Of a stretch of DNA of 64,000 bases, positions 17,054 to 26,187 are shown one piece after another (position 1 is the stretch's first letter; the number at the start of each line of letters is the position of its first letter). Source of the DNA: Pseudovibrio exalbescens DSM 16456 (GTDB lineage: Bacteria > Pseudomonadota > Alphaproteobacteria > Rhizobiales > Stappiaceae). The stretch is taken from assembly GCF_000422785.1 (NCBI RefSeq), contig NZ_AUGS01000009.1, positions 62,001 through 126,000 on the forward strand, given 5' to 3'. The position numbers and the translations under genes are program-made. The notes under the pieces are model-generated. The model ran no database searches. It saw only the letters and a program-made list of their open reading frames with translations, and was not told where the DNA came from.

Positions 17054-17467
17054 ATGACAACTTCGCAGAAATGTCCCTGCCATTCAGGTGAATCCTATGC
17101 TCAATGCTGCCAGCCTGTCATAGAGGGCACCAAGGCACCGGAGCAGGCCGTGGAACTGATGCGCGCCCGGTATACGGCCTACACACAAAAAAATGTGGAC
17201 TTTATTCGCGACACCCTGTGGCCGCCGCTGCAAAAGACACTCAATGAGCTCGAAGTTCGCGACTGGGCCAACGAAACCCACTGGCTGACGCTGGACGTTA
17301 TGGACAAGCGTAATGGTGGCGAAAATGACAACGAAGGTCTCGTGTTGTTCAAGGCCAAGTTTCTTGCGCGCGGCCAGATGTTTGAACACAAGGAGCTCAG
17401 CCTGTTCAGGAAGCGCAAGGGACAGTGGTACTATGTAGAGCCACTTCCGCTGCCGAACGGCGTTTGA
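17054..17467 (+). CDS. YchJ family protein (UPF0225) with SEC-C motif
   Basis: The 137-residue protein starts with a zinc-binding SEC-C motif, CPCHSGESYAQCC (Cys7, Cys9, Cys18, Cys19). The YchJ domain follows with ELMRARYTAYTQKNVDFIRDT and LVLFKAKFLARGQ, an NTF2-like fold. No enzymatic role is established for the family. The start is the ATG at 17054 behind AGAAGAGAG; the in-frame extension to 17012 has no conserved residues. It ends 2 bp from the stop codon of the convergent dnaE2. Confidence 0.9.
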   Translation: MTTSQKCPCHSGESYAQCCQPVIEGTKAPEQAVELMRARYTAYTQKNVDFIRDTLWPPLQKTLNELEVRDWANETHWLTLDVMDKRNGGENDNEGLVLFKAKFLARGQMFEHKELSLFRKRKGQWYYVEPLPLPNGV

Positions 17468-17469
17468 GC

Positions 17470-20400
17470 CTAATGGAAGTTGCGCCCCTTGGGCAGAACC
17501 CGACCCACCTGACGGGACAACGCCTCGTAGTCCTGCGCAACTTCCGGCACCTCCTGGATCAATTGGGCCAGTCCGCGCTTTGGCTTGATCTTGGGAGCCA
17601 GTTCGGGAACCGGGCGCTTGACCTCATCAGCTCGCGCCAATGCTGAATCATCAAGCCCTTCCTCAGAGAGCTGCGCCATCAGGTGACTCACGTCCTCAAG
17701 CTGTTCAGCAACAACGTGAATAACGCCCTCCGCATTCTGCAGATGACCGGAGACCTTAACAAACCGTGCTCCCAACACGATGGGACGATACTTTTCAAAA
17801 CACTTTGGCCAGATAATTACATTGGCGACCGCACTTTCATCTTCAAGCGTCATGAAAATCACCCCCTTGGCAGAGCCGGGACGCTGGCGGATCAGCACCA
17901 GCCCCGCAACGGACACGCGGGTCCCTGTGCGCAGCTCCGACAACGAGGCGGCGCGCAGCACCCGCATCCGGTTCAAGGTCGGACGCACAAACGAAACAGG
18001 GTGGGCCTTCAAGGACAGGGACAGGCTCTGATAATCCAGCACCACATGCTCCCCCAGCCGCATCGGGGGCAAGTCCACATCCGGCTCAGGCCGCAAGTTG
18101 TCCAGATCTGCCCGGTCAAACAACGGCAGCCTCTCTGCTGCATCGCCTGCCTCCAGTCCTTGTGCGGCCCAAAGGGCTGTACGCCGATCCAGCCCCAGCG
18201 AACGGAAAGCATCCGCCTCAGCCAAGCGAGTAATCACCGCCCGTGGCAGCCCTGTTCGCAACCACAAGTCACGCACGGAATCATATCCTTTGCCGCGCCG
18301 GGACACCAACAGCGCCACATCCTCCTGACGAACGCCTTTAATGCTGCGAAACCCAAGGCGAACCGCATGATCACTGCACACAGTCTGTGCCATCTCCTTG
18401 TGACGTGGATGTAGTTTCCAACATGCAAGCACCCCCGGCTCCAGACTTGCGTCCCAGTCCGACAGGTTCACATCCACCTCACGCACATCAACCCCATGCT
18501 CACGCGCGTCACGGACCAACTGGGCTGGCGCATAAAACCCCATGGGTTGGGAATTGAGCATGGCCGCGCAGAATACATCCGGATAACGCGCCTTGAGCCA
18601 AGCCGATGCATAGACCAACAACGCAAAGCTGGCTGCGTGACTTTCCGGAAAGCCATATTCACCAAACCCCTCAATTTGCTTGAAACAGCGCTCGGCAAAT
18701 TCACGTTCATATCCGCGCGCCACCATGCCTTCGACCATTTTGCGCTGAAACGTGCCAATGGTGCCAACGCGCCTGAAAGTCGCCATCGCCCGTCGCAACC
18801 GATCCGCTTCGGCAGGTTCGAACCCGGCCGCAACAATGGCAATCTTCATGGCCTGCTCCTGAAACAGGGGCACACCCAGGGTCTTGCCCAGCACTTGGCG
18901 CAGCTCCTCCTTGGGGTAGTGCACAGGCTCAAGCTTTTGGCGGCGCCGTAAATACGGGTGCACCATGTCCCCCTGAATGGGCCCGGGCCGGACAATGGCC
19001 ACCTCAATGACCAGATCATAAAAATTCTGCGGACGCATGCGGGGCAACATGCTCATCTGAGCGCGGCTTTCGATTTGAAACACTCCCACCGTATCAGCCC
19101 GCGAAATCATGTCGTAAACCGGCTTTTCTTCTGACGGTATGCTGGCAATCGTCAATGACTCCCCATAGGTTTCTTGCAGCAGATACAGGGCCCGTCGAAT
19201 TACAGAGAGCATACCCAGCGCCAGGACATCGATTTTCAAAATGCCCAGCGCGTCGAGATCATCCTTGTCCCATTCAATCACACTTCGGCCCTCCATGGCC
19301 GCGTTTTGAATGGGCACCACCTCGTCCAGCCGATTGCGGGTAATCACAAATCCCCCAACATGCTGGGAGAGGTGACGCGGAAAGCCAATCAAATCATGGG
19401 CAAGCCGGATAACCTGTGCCATCCGCGCCTGTTCTGGGTCCAGCCCTGCCTCTCGTATTTGCTCCGGCGTACCACCTCGATCCGAACGCCCCCAAATGGT
19501 GCCGGCCAAGGCATTTATGGCATCCTCTGAAAACCCGAAGACTTTCGCCACCTCGCGCAAAGCAGAGCGCGAGCGATAACAAATCACAGTGGCGGCCAAC
19601 CCCGCACGCTCACGCCCATATTTCTCATAGATATACTGAATGACTTCTTCGCGCCGCTCATGCTCGAAGTCGACATCAATATCCGGCGGCTCCTTGCGCT
19701 CTGGAGAAATGAAACGCTCAAACAACAAATCAGCCCGCTCCGGATCCACCTCCGTAATGCCAAGGCAAAAGCACAGAACGGAATTAGCTGCAGAACCACG
19801 TCCCTGACACAAGATTCCACGTGAGCGGGCAAAACGCACAATGTCGTAAACCGTCAAGAAGTACGGCGCATAATCCAGCTGAGCGACAACCGCCAGCTCC
19901 TTCTGCACCGCCTCTTGCACCTTGCACGGCGCGCCAGCCGGATAGCGTCGCTGAACTCCTTCCGCCACAAGGCGCTCCAGCTCTTGTTGTGGGGTCAAGC
20001 CTGGCAGTGTGGCTTCCTCGGGATAGGTATAGGCCAGCTCATCCAGTGAAAAGGTGATTTCCTCTGCCACGCGCGATGTTTCGGAGACAGCCTCGGGACA
20101 ATCTTGAAAAAGGTCCTGCATTTGTTCATGTGTCTTCAAATAGCGCTCCGCATTGGCTTGCAGATGTCGCCCCGCCCCCTCCAGCGTTTCGTGCAATCGA
20201 ATGCAGGTCACAACATCCTGAAGAGGCCGGCGCTCCGGCATGTGGTAGAGCACATCATTGGTCGCAAGCAGCGGCACCTGACAGCGGAGAGCCAGCTCCT
20301 GCAACCGCCCAATCCAGCGTCGATCACTTCCGTTATACAAAAACCGCACAGCCAATCGCACGCTGGTCCCAAAACGATCACGCAAGCGCGCCAGCAACTG

Positions 20401-20835
20401 ACACAACGCACGTTCATCTGCCTGCTGCGGCAATTGCATCGGCACAGGCGCCATCACCATGCCCTCGCCCCATGCCAGCAAATCTTCAAGCCGCAGGTGA
20501 CACTCGCCTTTCGGCGCCCGACGGTTTCCAATGGTCAAAAGGCGGCACAACCGTTGATACGCTGCCAAATCTTTCGGCCAAACCAGAATATCCGGCGTTT
20601 GATCCAGAAATACGAGACGGCACCCCACAAGAGCGCGCACCCCCGCCTCCCGAGCCGCGACATGAACCCGCACCACACCGGCCAGTGAGTTGCGATCTGT
20701 TACCCCCAGTGCGCAGTATCCCAACTCGCCAGCAGTAAAAGCCAGCTCTTCCGGGTGAGACGCCCCATGAAGGAATGAGAAATTGGTGGCACAGCCCAGT
20801 TCGACAAAAGAAGCGCGCTTCAACAAGTCGGTCAT
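17470..20835 (-). CDS. dnaE2: Error-prone DNA polymerase DnaE2 (ImuC)
   Basis: The 1121-residue C-family polymerase has an N-terminal PHP domain (FVELGCATNFSFLHGASHPE). The palm domain carries GRGSAANS near 345-352 and the catalytic PDIDVDFEHE near 384-393. A helix-hairpin-helix region and a C-terminal OB fold (GTRVSVAGLVLIRQRPGSAK) follow. DnaE2 performs translesion synthesis with ImuA and ImuB and underlies SOS mutagenesis. I chose the ATG at 20835, preceded by AGGAGTT; a GTG at 20853 is also in frame and directly abuts the imuB stop codon. It is the last gene of the SOS operon. Confidence 0.96.
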   Translation of the reverse strand: MTDLLKRASFVELGCATNFSFLHGASHPEELAFTAGELGYCALGVTDRNSLAGVVRVHVAAREAGVRALVGCRLVFLDQTPDILVWPKDLAAYQRLCRLLTIGNRRAPKGECHLRLEDLLAWGEGMVMAPVPMQLPQQADERALCQLLARLRDRFGTSVRLAVRFLYNGSDRRWIGRLQELALRCQVPLLATNDVLYHMPERRPLQDVVTCIRLHETLEGAGRHLQANAERYLKTHEQMQDLFQDCPEAVSETSRVAEEITFSLDELAYTYPEEATLPGLTPQQELERLVAEGVQRRYPAGAPCKVQEAVQKELAVVAQLDYAPYFLTVYDIVRFARSRGILCQGRGSAANSVLCFCLGITEVDPERADLLFERFISPERKEPPDIDVDFEHERREEVIQYIYEKYGRERAGLAATVICYRSRSALREVAKVFGFSEDAINALAGTIWGRSDRGGTPEQIREAGLDPEQARMAQVIRLAHDLIGFPRHLSQHVGGFVITRNRLDEVVPIQNAAMEGRSVIEWDKDDLDALGILKIDVLALGMLSVIRRALYLLQETYGESLTIASIPSEEKPVYDMISRADTVGVFQIESRAQMSMLPRMRPQNFYDLVIEVAIVRPGPIQGDMVHPYLRRRQKLEPVHYPKEELRQVLGKTLGVPLFQEQAMKIAIVAAGFEPAEADRLRRAMATFRRVGTIGTFQRKMVEGMVARGYEREFAERCFKQIEGFGEYGFPESHAASFALLVYASAWLKARYPDVFCAAMLNSQPMGFYAPAQLVRDAREHGVDVREVDVNLSDWDASLEPGVLACWKLHPRHKEMAQTVCSDHAVRLGFRSIKGVRQEDVALLVSRRGKGYDSVRDLWLRTGLPRAVITRLAEADAFRSLGLDRRTALWAAQGLEAGDAAERLPLFDRADLDNLRPEPDVDLPPMRLGEHVVLDYQSLSLSLKAHPVSFVRPTLNRMRVLRAASLSELRTGTRVSVAGLVLIRQRPGSAKGVIFMTLEDESAVANVIIWPKCFEKYRPIVLGARFVKVSGHLQNAEGVIHVVAEQLEDVSHLMAQLSEEGLDDSALARADEVKRPVPELAPKIKPKRGLAQLIQEVPEVAQDYEALSRQVGRVLPKGRNFH

Positions 20836-20853
20836 GGTCGCAACTCCTGACAC

Positions 20854-22416
20854 CTAACTGAAAAAGCCCTGCAGGAACCAACGCGGCACAGGGGTTTCCC
20901 GCTCGAACAAACCTTCCCTGAAAAGCCAGAAACGCCGGCCATGCGTATCTTCAACACGAAAATAGTCTCGAGTAGGTGCCGTGCCTTCCCACCACGGCGG
21001 CGCTATGCGTTCCGGCCCTTCAGACCGGGCCACTTCGTAAAGCGCCCTGCGCCAGCGAAACCGCAGCGGAGGCCCTTCAGGCACCATGGCAATGGCCTCC
21101 ACCAACTCAGCCTGAGGAAGCAACCGCAACGGACGCTCCGGTGCAGACGTATCCCAAAGCAGGGTTTCATCCGGCCAGAACACAGCCTCTTCTCGAACTG
21201 TGGCTGCAGGCACCAACGCGGCACGCTGCTCCGGCACGTGGCTATCCTGTGGCAAAAACCGGGAGACACGCGCCAATCCCAACCGGGCGCCCAGCCGGTC
21301 AACCAACAGCGTCAAATCCGCATCATCAGAAGTGCTGCCACTGAGATCCAATTGCCCCGCCGTGCAGGACTGCGCTTCCAACACCCCCAGACGGATCAGA
21401 TCAAAACCAAATCCCACATCCAGATCGTCCCCAGCGGCCTTCAGCTTTTCCTTGAACAACCGCAGCATGAAATCTGGTTCACGCACCGGGCCGCTGGTGC
21501 CTACGATCAGACGGCTGACCACACCATCCACGCGAAACAGGACCACCTCAAAGGCACGCCCGCCCTCTCCCCGGTCTTCAAGTTGCTTTTTCAAATGCAC
21601 GCCCAAACCCAGAATAACGGCTTCCACATCCTCAAGCCGAGAGACAGGTTCGAAAAAACGTCGCTCCGCCACCAATGCAGGCGTATGGAGCCTTGGTGAG
21701 ATGGGTTCGCCCTCCATGCCCAGTGCCTGGTCCAGACGACGCACAAGCTGCGGTCCAAACCGGCTGGCCAAAGGAGCGCGCGGCCGATCCAGAATGTCGC
21801 CCACGCATTTCAGCCCTACTTTCGTAAGCCCCGCCACGACACGGCTTTCCAGTCTCAGCAAGGACAAGGGCAGCTCTGCCAGCATTTCGCGCTGTTGCCC
21901 CGGAGCGATCACCCCTTGGCAAGACCGCGCACCTGCCCATGCAGCACCCACCGTATCGGCGACACAAGCTCGAACCGTAAACCCTTGAGACGTGAGGCGG
22001 CTGACACAATCCTCCAGCAAGGCCTGCTCGCCTTCAAACAAGTGCGAACATCCTGTAATGTCCAATAGAAGGCCATCCTCGCCGCTCAGCGCGACCAACG
22101 GCGTATACCGGTCACACCAGTCAGCAAGGGCTGCCAAAAGCGAAGCATTTGCTGCCGGCACATCTTCTTGCGTGCGCAGCGCTGGCACCCGGGCACAGGC
22201 ATCACTCAACCCATCACCACAAGAAACTCCTGCACGCCGCGCAACACCATTGACACATACAAGTTCCAGACGATTGCCAAGCTTTGCATAAACCGCCAAT
22301 GGCTCAACGGACCCGCCGGAAAGCCACGACCTGCCCCGTTCCTGACGGCACAGGCGATCGGTGGCCAGCTCTGGAAACCAGAGGCAGAGAATCCGTTGCG
22401 GTGCCCGCAGAGGCAT
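20854..22416 (-). CDS. imuB: ImuB, catalytically inactive Y-family polymerase homologue
   Basis: The product has about 520 residues from the ATG at 22416, which places RILCLWFPELATDRLCR at the N terminus as in known ImuB proteins; in-frame ATGs at 22443 and 22461 are possible. It has a DNA polymerase Y fold (LDITGCSHLFEGEQALLEDC) but lacks the catalytic acidic residues of DinB. The first strand has no metal-binding Asp, which fits its role as an adaptor. AGQLDLSG around residue 370 resembles a beta-clamp-binding motif. The gene overlaps imuA by at least 113 bp. Confidence 0.93.
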   Translation of the reverse strand: MPLRAPQRILCLWFPELATDRLCRQERGRSWLSGGSVEPLAVYAKLGNRLELVCVNGVARRAGVSCGDGLSDACARVPALRTQEDVPAANASLLAALADWCDRYTPLVALSGEDGLLLDITGCSHLFEGEQALLEDCVSRLTSQGFTVRACVADTVGAAWAGARSCQGVIAPGQQREMLAELPLSLLRLESRVVAGLTKVGLKCVGDILDRPRAPLASRFGPQLVRRLDQALGMEGEPISPRLHTPALVAERRFFEPVSRLEDVEAVILGLGVHLKKQLEDRGEGGRAFEVVLFRVDGVVSRLIVGTSGPVREPDFMLRLFKEKLKAAGDDLDVGFGFDLIRLGVLEAQSCTAGQLDLSGSTSDDADLTLLVDRLGARLGLARVSRFLPQDSHVPEQRAALVPAATVREEAVFWPDETLLWDTSAPERPLRLLPQAELVEAIAMVPEGPPLRFRWRRALYEVARSEGPERIAPPWWEGTAPTRDYFRVEDTHGRRFWLFREGLFERETPVPRWFLQGFFS

Positions 22417-23314
22417 TTTCAATGTCGAGGCGGGGGATTTCATCAAATTGCCGGGTTGCATGGTTCCACTCCAAATCGCAAGAACTAGGCCGCCCTTCCC
22501 GGTTCTTTTCTAGCGTCACACGCCAACGAGGTGCCCCCATCAATGCACGGTGCGGCACATATGCGCCGGTCCTGTCCCGTGTTGCTGTTGGCGTTGGGCC
22601 GGACCCAACACACCAGCGTGTCATGGCTGCTGAAACCGTTGCATCTGCACCATGACGCATGAAAAACAACGGCACACCTGAGCGCTCGGTGCGCAACACC
22701 AGTCGACGGGTTGAGGTCAAATCGAGTTCCTTGAAATCTCCCAGCATTTCGCCCACCACGACGCTCAAGGACTGGCATTGACTGCCCTCTTCCAAAACCC
22801 ACAACATATCTTCCACCCGGCGCGGGGTGACCATGATCAAACGAGCCGGATCCAGCCCGAACTGCAAAAATCCTTGTGCACACAGCATGCCGGCCTCGCG
22901 CTGCACCGCCTCGTCCAGCACCCATAAAACCTGACCGGCACGCCGGTTGGCGCACAAAGTGGCAAGCGCAGCAACGAAACCGGTCAATGCTCCACTCAAA
23001 CGCACTTGAGGCGCAATGAATTCATGCATTGTGCCGAGTTTGAAGCCTGGCTGGGCCGACGCGCCATCCAAAGCCTCAACACCCAAGCAAAACCGTGGGG
23101 ACACTGCCGAGCGCAGGCAAGGTGCACCTGCCTCATCCTTGCTGGAACGATCATGGGACGCTGTCAGGTTCTGATCAGAAGGGAGAGCTGGCTCCTGCAA
23201 TTTCGAGGCGGCGGAGGCAGGAGCCAGACTCAACTGCGCTTCTGGAGGGAGGCGACCTTCCAGAACCGCAAGGCGGCGACGTAAAGCGTCAATTTCTTCC
23301 TTTCGGGAGTTCAT
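22304..23314 (-). CDS. imuA: ImuA, RecA-like SOS mutasome protein
   Basis: The 336-residue product begins MNSRKEEIDALRRRLAVLEG. Its core has GTMHEFIAPQ, VLWVLDEAVQREAGMLCAQG and ARLIMVTPRRVEDMLWVLEE, characteristic of the alphaproteobacterial ImuA group. It has a RecA-like fold without a good Walker A motif, and recruits RecA to the mutasome. I chose the ATG at 23314 with GAGGG upstream, because the ATG at 23335 lies inside the LexA box. The last 113-158 bp are shared, out of frame, with imuB, giving ImuA a nonconserved-looking tail. Confidence 0.9.
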   Translation of the reverse strand: MNSRKEEIDALRRRLAVLEGRLPPEAQLSLAPASAASKLQEPALPSDQNLTASHDRSSKDEAGAPCLRSAVSPRFCLGVEALDGASAQPGFKLGTMHEFIAPQVRLSGALTGFVAALATLCANRRAGQVLWVLDEAVQREAGMLCAQGFLQFGLDPARLIMVTPRRVEDMLWVLEEGSQCQSLSVVVGEMLGDFKELDLTSTRRLVLRTERSGVPLFFMRHGADATVSAAMTRWCVGSGPTPTATRDRTGAYVPHRALMGAPRWRVTLEKNREGRPSSCDLEWNHATRQFDEIPRLDIENASAGTATDSLPLVSRAGHRSPVPSGTGQVVAFRRVR

Positions 23315-23327
23315 GCACCCTCGTCGT

Positions 23328-23353
23328 GTTCTCATTTTGTTCTTATAATGTTC
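23328..23353 (-). promoter_or_regulatory. Two overlapping LexA boxes at the imuA promoter
   Basis: Three GTTC tetramers at 23328-23331, 23339-23342 and 23350-23353 are each separated by exactly 7 bases. This gives two GTTC-N7-GTTC alphaproteobacterial SOS boxes sharing the middle element. A candidate -35 TTGACT (23382-23387) and -10 AATCAA (23359-23364) with 17-bp spacing lie just upstream on the minus strand, so bound LexA would cover the transcription start. Confidence 0.88.
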
Positions 23354-23556
23354 TCACATTGATTCCGCGAGAGAGCGCGAGAGTCAAGCACTCATTTACC
23401 CCAGGATTTTAAGTATCAAAATATGAGGTCATTCTGGATTGCGGCTGATCACCCAGTCGACTTGGCTTTTACAAACAGTCTAGGTGGCTCAATCATTAAA
23501 AAATTAATCTTTGCGTATAAGTATATATAACCCATTAGAATTGCAGGAGCCCAATT

Positions 23557-24969
23557 TTGCGAATCCTGTTCGCTCCCATTGCCGAAAAGGTGTTGCCTTC
23601 CAGCCTGAAAGCCACGCTGATGCCGCTTGTCGCACGCCTGGACAGCGCCTTGTGGGAGGAAGGGGATCAGGCCGCAGCAAACCGCGGTGCGCTGATCGTG
23701 TTCTTCAGCCGGGTGGTCAGTGCCGCTTTGGCCTATGCCCTTCAAGTATTCCTGGCACGGATTCTGGGATCGACGGAATACGGCATATTCGTCACGGTCT
23801 GGACGATTCTGATCATCTTCAGCTTGTTTTCCTGCTCCGGCTTTTCCAACTCCATTCTGCGTTTTGTACCGGAATTCAACGCACAAAAGGATTTCGCTCG
23901 CTTAAACGGCTTCATATTTACCGCTCAGCGTGTTGGCGTCTTCGGATCCACCGCCATTGCCCTTGCCGGAGCACTGGCTACCTGGGTGCTCTCAGACACC
24001 ATCGAAAGCCACTTCGTTCTGCCGCTGTTCCTGGTAGCGGTTTGCCTGCCCTTGATGGTCTATACCAACATTCTGGAAAGCGTGGCTCGCGCTTATGATT
24101 GGCAATTGCTGGCCATGATGCCCGCGTTCTTGTGGCGTCCAACGCTGATCATCATCGTCATGTTAGGCGCGTGGCTTGCTGGCTTTCCCCCAACAGCTGC
24201 CACGGCCTGCATCAGCGCAATCATCGCCATCTGGGCGGTCGCGGTACTGCAAACGCTCATGATGCGGCCCCGCCTTCGGGCCGTGGTGCCGTCAGTTCCC
24301 AAAATCATTGACTTCAAGTTCTGGCTGATCGTTTCCACACCGATGATGCTGGTGGATGGCTTTTTCCAGCTCACCATGAGCGCAGACGTCTTGATGGTGG
24401 GGTATTGGATGTCACCGGATCAAACCGGGATCTACTTCGCCGCCTCGCGCACTCTTGCTCTGCTGCATTTTGTATTCTACGCCGTGCGCTCGGTCAGCGC
24501 TGCAAGACTGTCGCGTCTGTACCACAGCGGCGACCAGAACGGCCTGCATGCCTACAGCCGCACAGCGGCTCAGATGACGTTCTACCCTACGGTGCTGCTC
24601 GCCGTGCTTCTGATCCCGACCGCGCCCCTGCTGCTCCGCCTGTTCGGATCGGACTTCATGGAGGCTCTGCCGGCGCTGTACATCCTGATCTTCGGTGTGC
24701 TGGCCCGCGCGGCCATTGGCCCGGCTGACGCGCTTTTGATCATGTCCGGCAACCAGACAACATGCGCCTGGGTTTACGCCTCCGTATTCGCCGCCAACGT
24801 GGCGTTTAACGCCGTTCTGATTCCGGCATTGGGTTTGGTCGGCGCCGCATTGTCCACCACCCTTTCCACCTTTATCGAGGCCGCCTTGATATATGCCGTC
24901 ACGCGGAAGCGCGTCGGTGTTCGCGCCTTCTTCCTTGCAGCCCCAACGGCTACGGCAGGCTCATCATGA
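23557..24969 (+). CDS. Polysaccharide flippase, MOP superfamily (Wzx-like)
   Basis: This 470-residue, highly hydrophobic protein has about 12-14 membrane segments. The N-terminal block has ANRGALIVFFSRVVSAALAY and ILGSTEYGIFVTVWTILI, typical of polysaccharide exporters of the MOP superfamily. It should flip a lipid-linked oligosaccharide across the inner membrane. The start is a TTG at 23557 with AGGAG 7 nt upstream. It overlaps the following acyltransferase gene by 4 bp (ATGA), which indicates translational coupling and a shared role in surface polysaccharide export. Confidence 0.85.
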   Translation: MRILFAPIAEKVLPSSLKATLMPLVARLDSALWEEGDQAAANRGALIVFFSRVVSAALAYALQVFLARILGSTEYGIFVTVWTILIIFSLFSCSGFSNSILRFVPEFNAQKDFARLNGFIFTAQRVGVFGSTAIALAGALATWVLSDTIESHFVLPLFLVAVCLPLMVYTNILESVARAYDWQLLAMMPAFLWRPTLIIIVMLGAWLAGFPPTAATACISAIIAIWAVAVLQTLMMRPRLRAVVPSVPKIIDFKFWLIVSTPMMLVDGFFQLTMSADVLMVGYWMSPDQTGIYFAASRTLALLHFVFYAVRSVSAARLSRLYHSGDQNGLHAYSRTAAQMTFYPTVLLAVLLIPTAPLLLRLFGSDFMEALPALYILIFGVLARAAIGPADALLIMSGNQTTCAWVYASVFAANVAFNAVLIPALGLVGAALSTTLSTFIEAALIYAVTRKRVGVRAFFLAAPTATAGSS

Positions 24970-26093
24970 AGCAGAACACCCCAGTCGTTGTCGCCCATAG
25001 CGCTGAAACATGGGATCAGATCGAACCGGCCTGGGCACAGCTCGCCGCAACAGCTTTGGACCCCAATCCATTCTTCACGCCCACATTCTTGCGCGCCTAT
25101 CAAACCCACTTGGCACGGGGCAGAATCCAGTTGTTGGCCGTGGCTCATCCAGCCGAACAACGCCTCGTCGCAGCCCTTCCCCTACATCTGACACGATCTA
25201 CCGGTCTGTGGCACACCGCAAGTACAGTCGTGGGGGACTATGGGACGCTGGGCACTTTGCTCTGCTCCCCGGAGGCAACCTGCGAAGAAATCGCCGCGCT
25301 CATAAAAGCAGCTGTTCAACGCTCTCCAGGACGCACACTCGCACTCCCCTATCATGCCGTGCAAGGTGCCACGTTTGAGCGCCTGCAACATGCGTTGGAG
25401 GCCAGCTCGCTTCAGTGGCACATCGCCGATCAATCAGACCGCGCCTATCAGGCAGGTGGCCCAGATGCGGAAGCAACGCTCTCGCAAGCACTTAACTCAA
25501 AATCGGGGAAGAGAGTCCAACGCTACGGCCGTCAGCTCGCGCGCAAGGGTGAATTGACACAGGTGTCATTCACAACACCGGAAGACATCAATAAAGCCCT
25601 AGCGGACTTCATTGCCCTGGAAGCCGCGGGCTGGAAAGGCCGCCAAGGCACAGCGCTTGCAAATCAAACCAGCGCACAAAACTTCACACAGCAGATGTTT
25701 CGAGACTTTGCGAACACCGGTAACGCCAGAATTGACGCTTTGTGCCTGGATGGGGCGCCCATTGCCATAAAGCTCTGGCTGCGCCAGGGAAACCGCTTCT
25801 TCGGATGGAAAACCACATTTGACGAGACCCACGCCAAGGTGTCTCCCGGACCGCAATTGCTGTTTTACAGTAGCCACGTCAATCTGGACACCGAAGGGTT
25901 TGAAGGCGCAGATTCTCTCACCACACCGGATAATCGGATGGCCAATACCGTTTGGCATTCTCGCTTCGCATATGGAACGATCATGATCGGCTCAGGGTCT
26001 CGCTTCGCGGTCAGCACGACCTTGATCAAGGCGAAGACGCAGGCGCAGGCATACGCCAAGACAAAACTGAAGGCATTGCTCGGCCGTCGATAA
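24966..26093 (+). CDS. FemAB/GNAT-like acyltransferase
   Basis: The 375-residue protein has the layout of the CelD/BcsL-like GNAT group. An N-terminal half contains NPFFTPTFLRAYQTHLARG. A second acetyltransferase-like fold has DFIALEAAGWKGRQGTAL, IDALCLDGAPIAIKLWL and FGWKTTFDETHAKVSPGPQL. Such enzymes acylate sugars or transfer amino acids during polysaccharide assembly. Coupling to the flippase by a 4-bp overlap suggests it decorates the same glycan. The donor is unknown. The gene ends just before a bidirectional terminator. Confidence 0.8.
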   Translation: MKQNTPVVVAHSAETWDQIEPAWAQLAATALDPNPFFTPTFLRAYQTHLARGRIQLLAVAHPAEQRLVAALPLHLTRSTGLWHTASTVVGDYGTLGTLLCSPEATCEEIAALIKAAVQRSPGRTLALPYHAVQGATFERLQHALEASSLQWHIADQSDRAYQAGGPDAEATLSQALNSKSGKRVQRYGRQLARKGELTQVSFTTPEDINKALADFIALEAAGWKGRQGTALANQTSAQNFTQQMFRDFANTGNARIDALCLDGAPIAIKLWLRQGNRFFGWKTTFDETHAKVSPGPQLLFYSSHVNLDTEGFEGADSLTTPDNRMANTVWHSRFAYGTIMIGSGSRFAVSTTLIKAKTQAQAYAKTKLKALLGRR

Positions 26094-26137
26094 AAGATCA
26101 CGCAAGCGCGCCACCAAACATACCCCCAGAAACACCA

Positions 26138-26165
26138 AAGGGGGCTCGAAATCTCGAACCCCCTT
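26138..26165. terminator. Bidirectional terminator between acyltransferase and proX1
   Basis: AAGGGGG (26138-26144) pairs with CCCCCTT (26159-26165), with a further TCGA/TCGA pairing inside the hairpin. CAGCTTTTGC follows on the plus strand and TGGTGTTTC on the minus strand. It lies between the convergent acyltransferase and proX1 genes. Confidence 0.75.
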
Positions 26166-26187
26166 CAGCTTTTGCTATATCTCAGTC

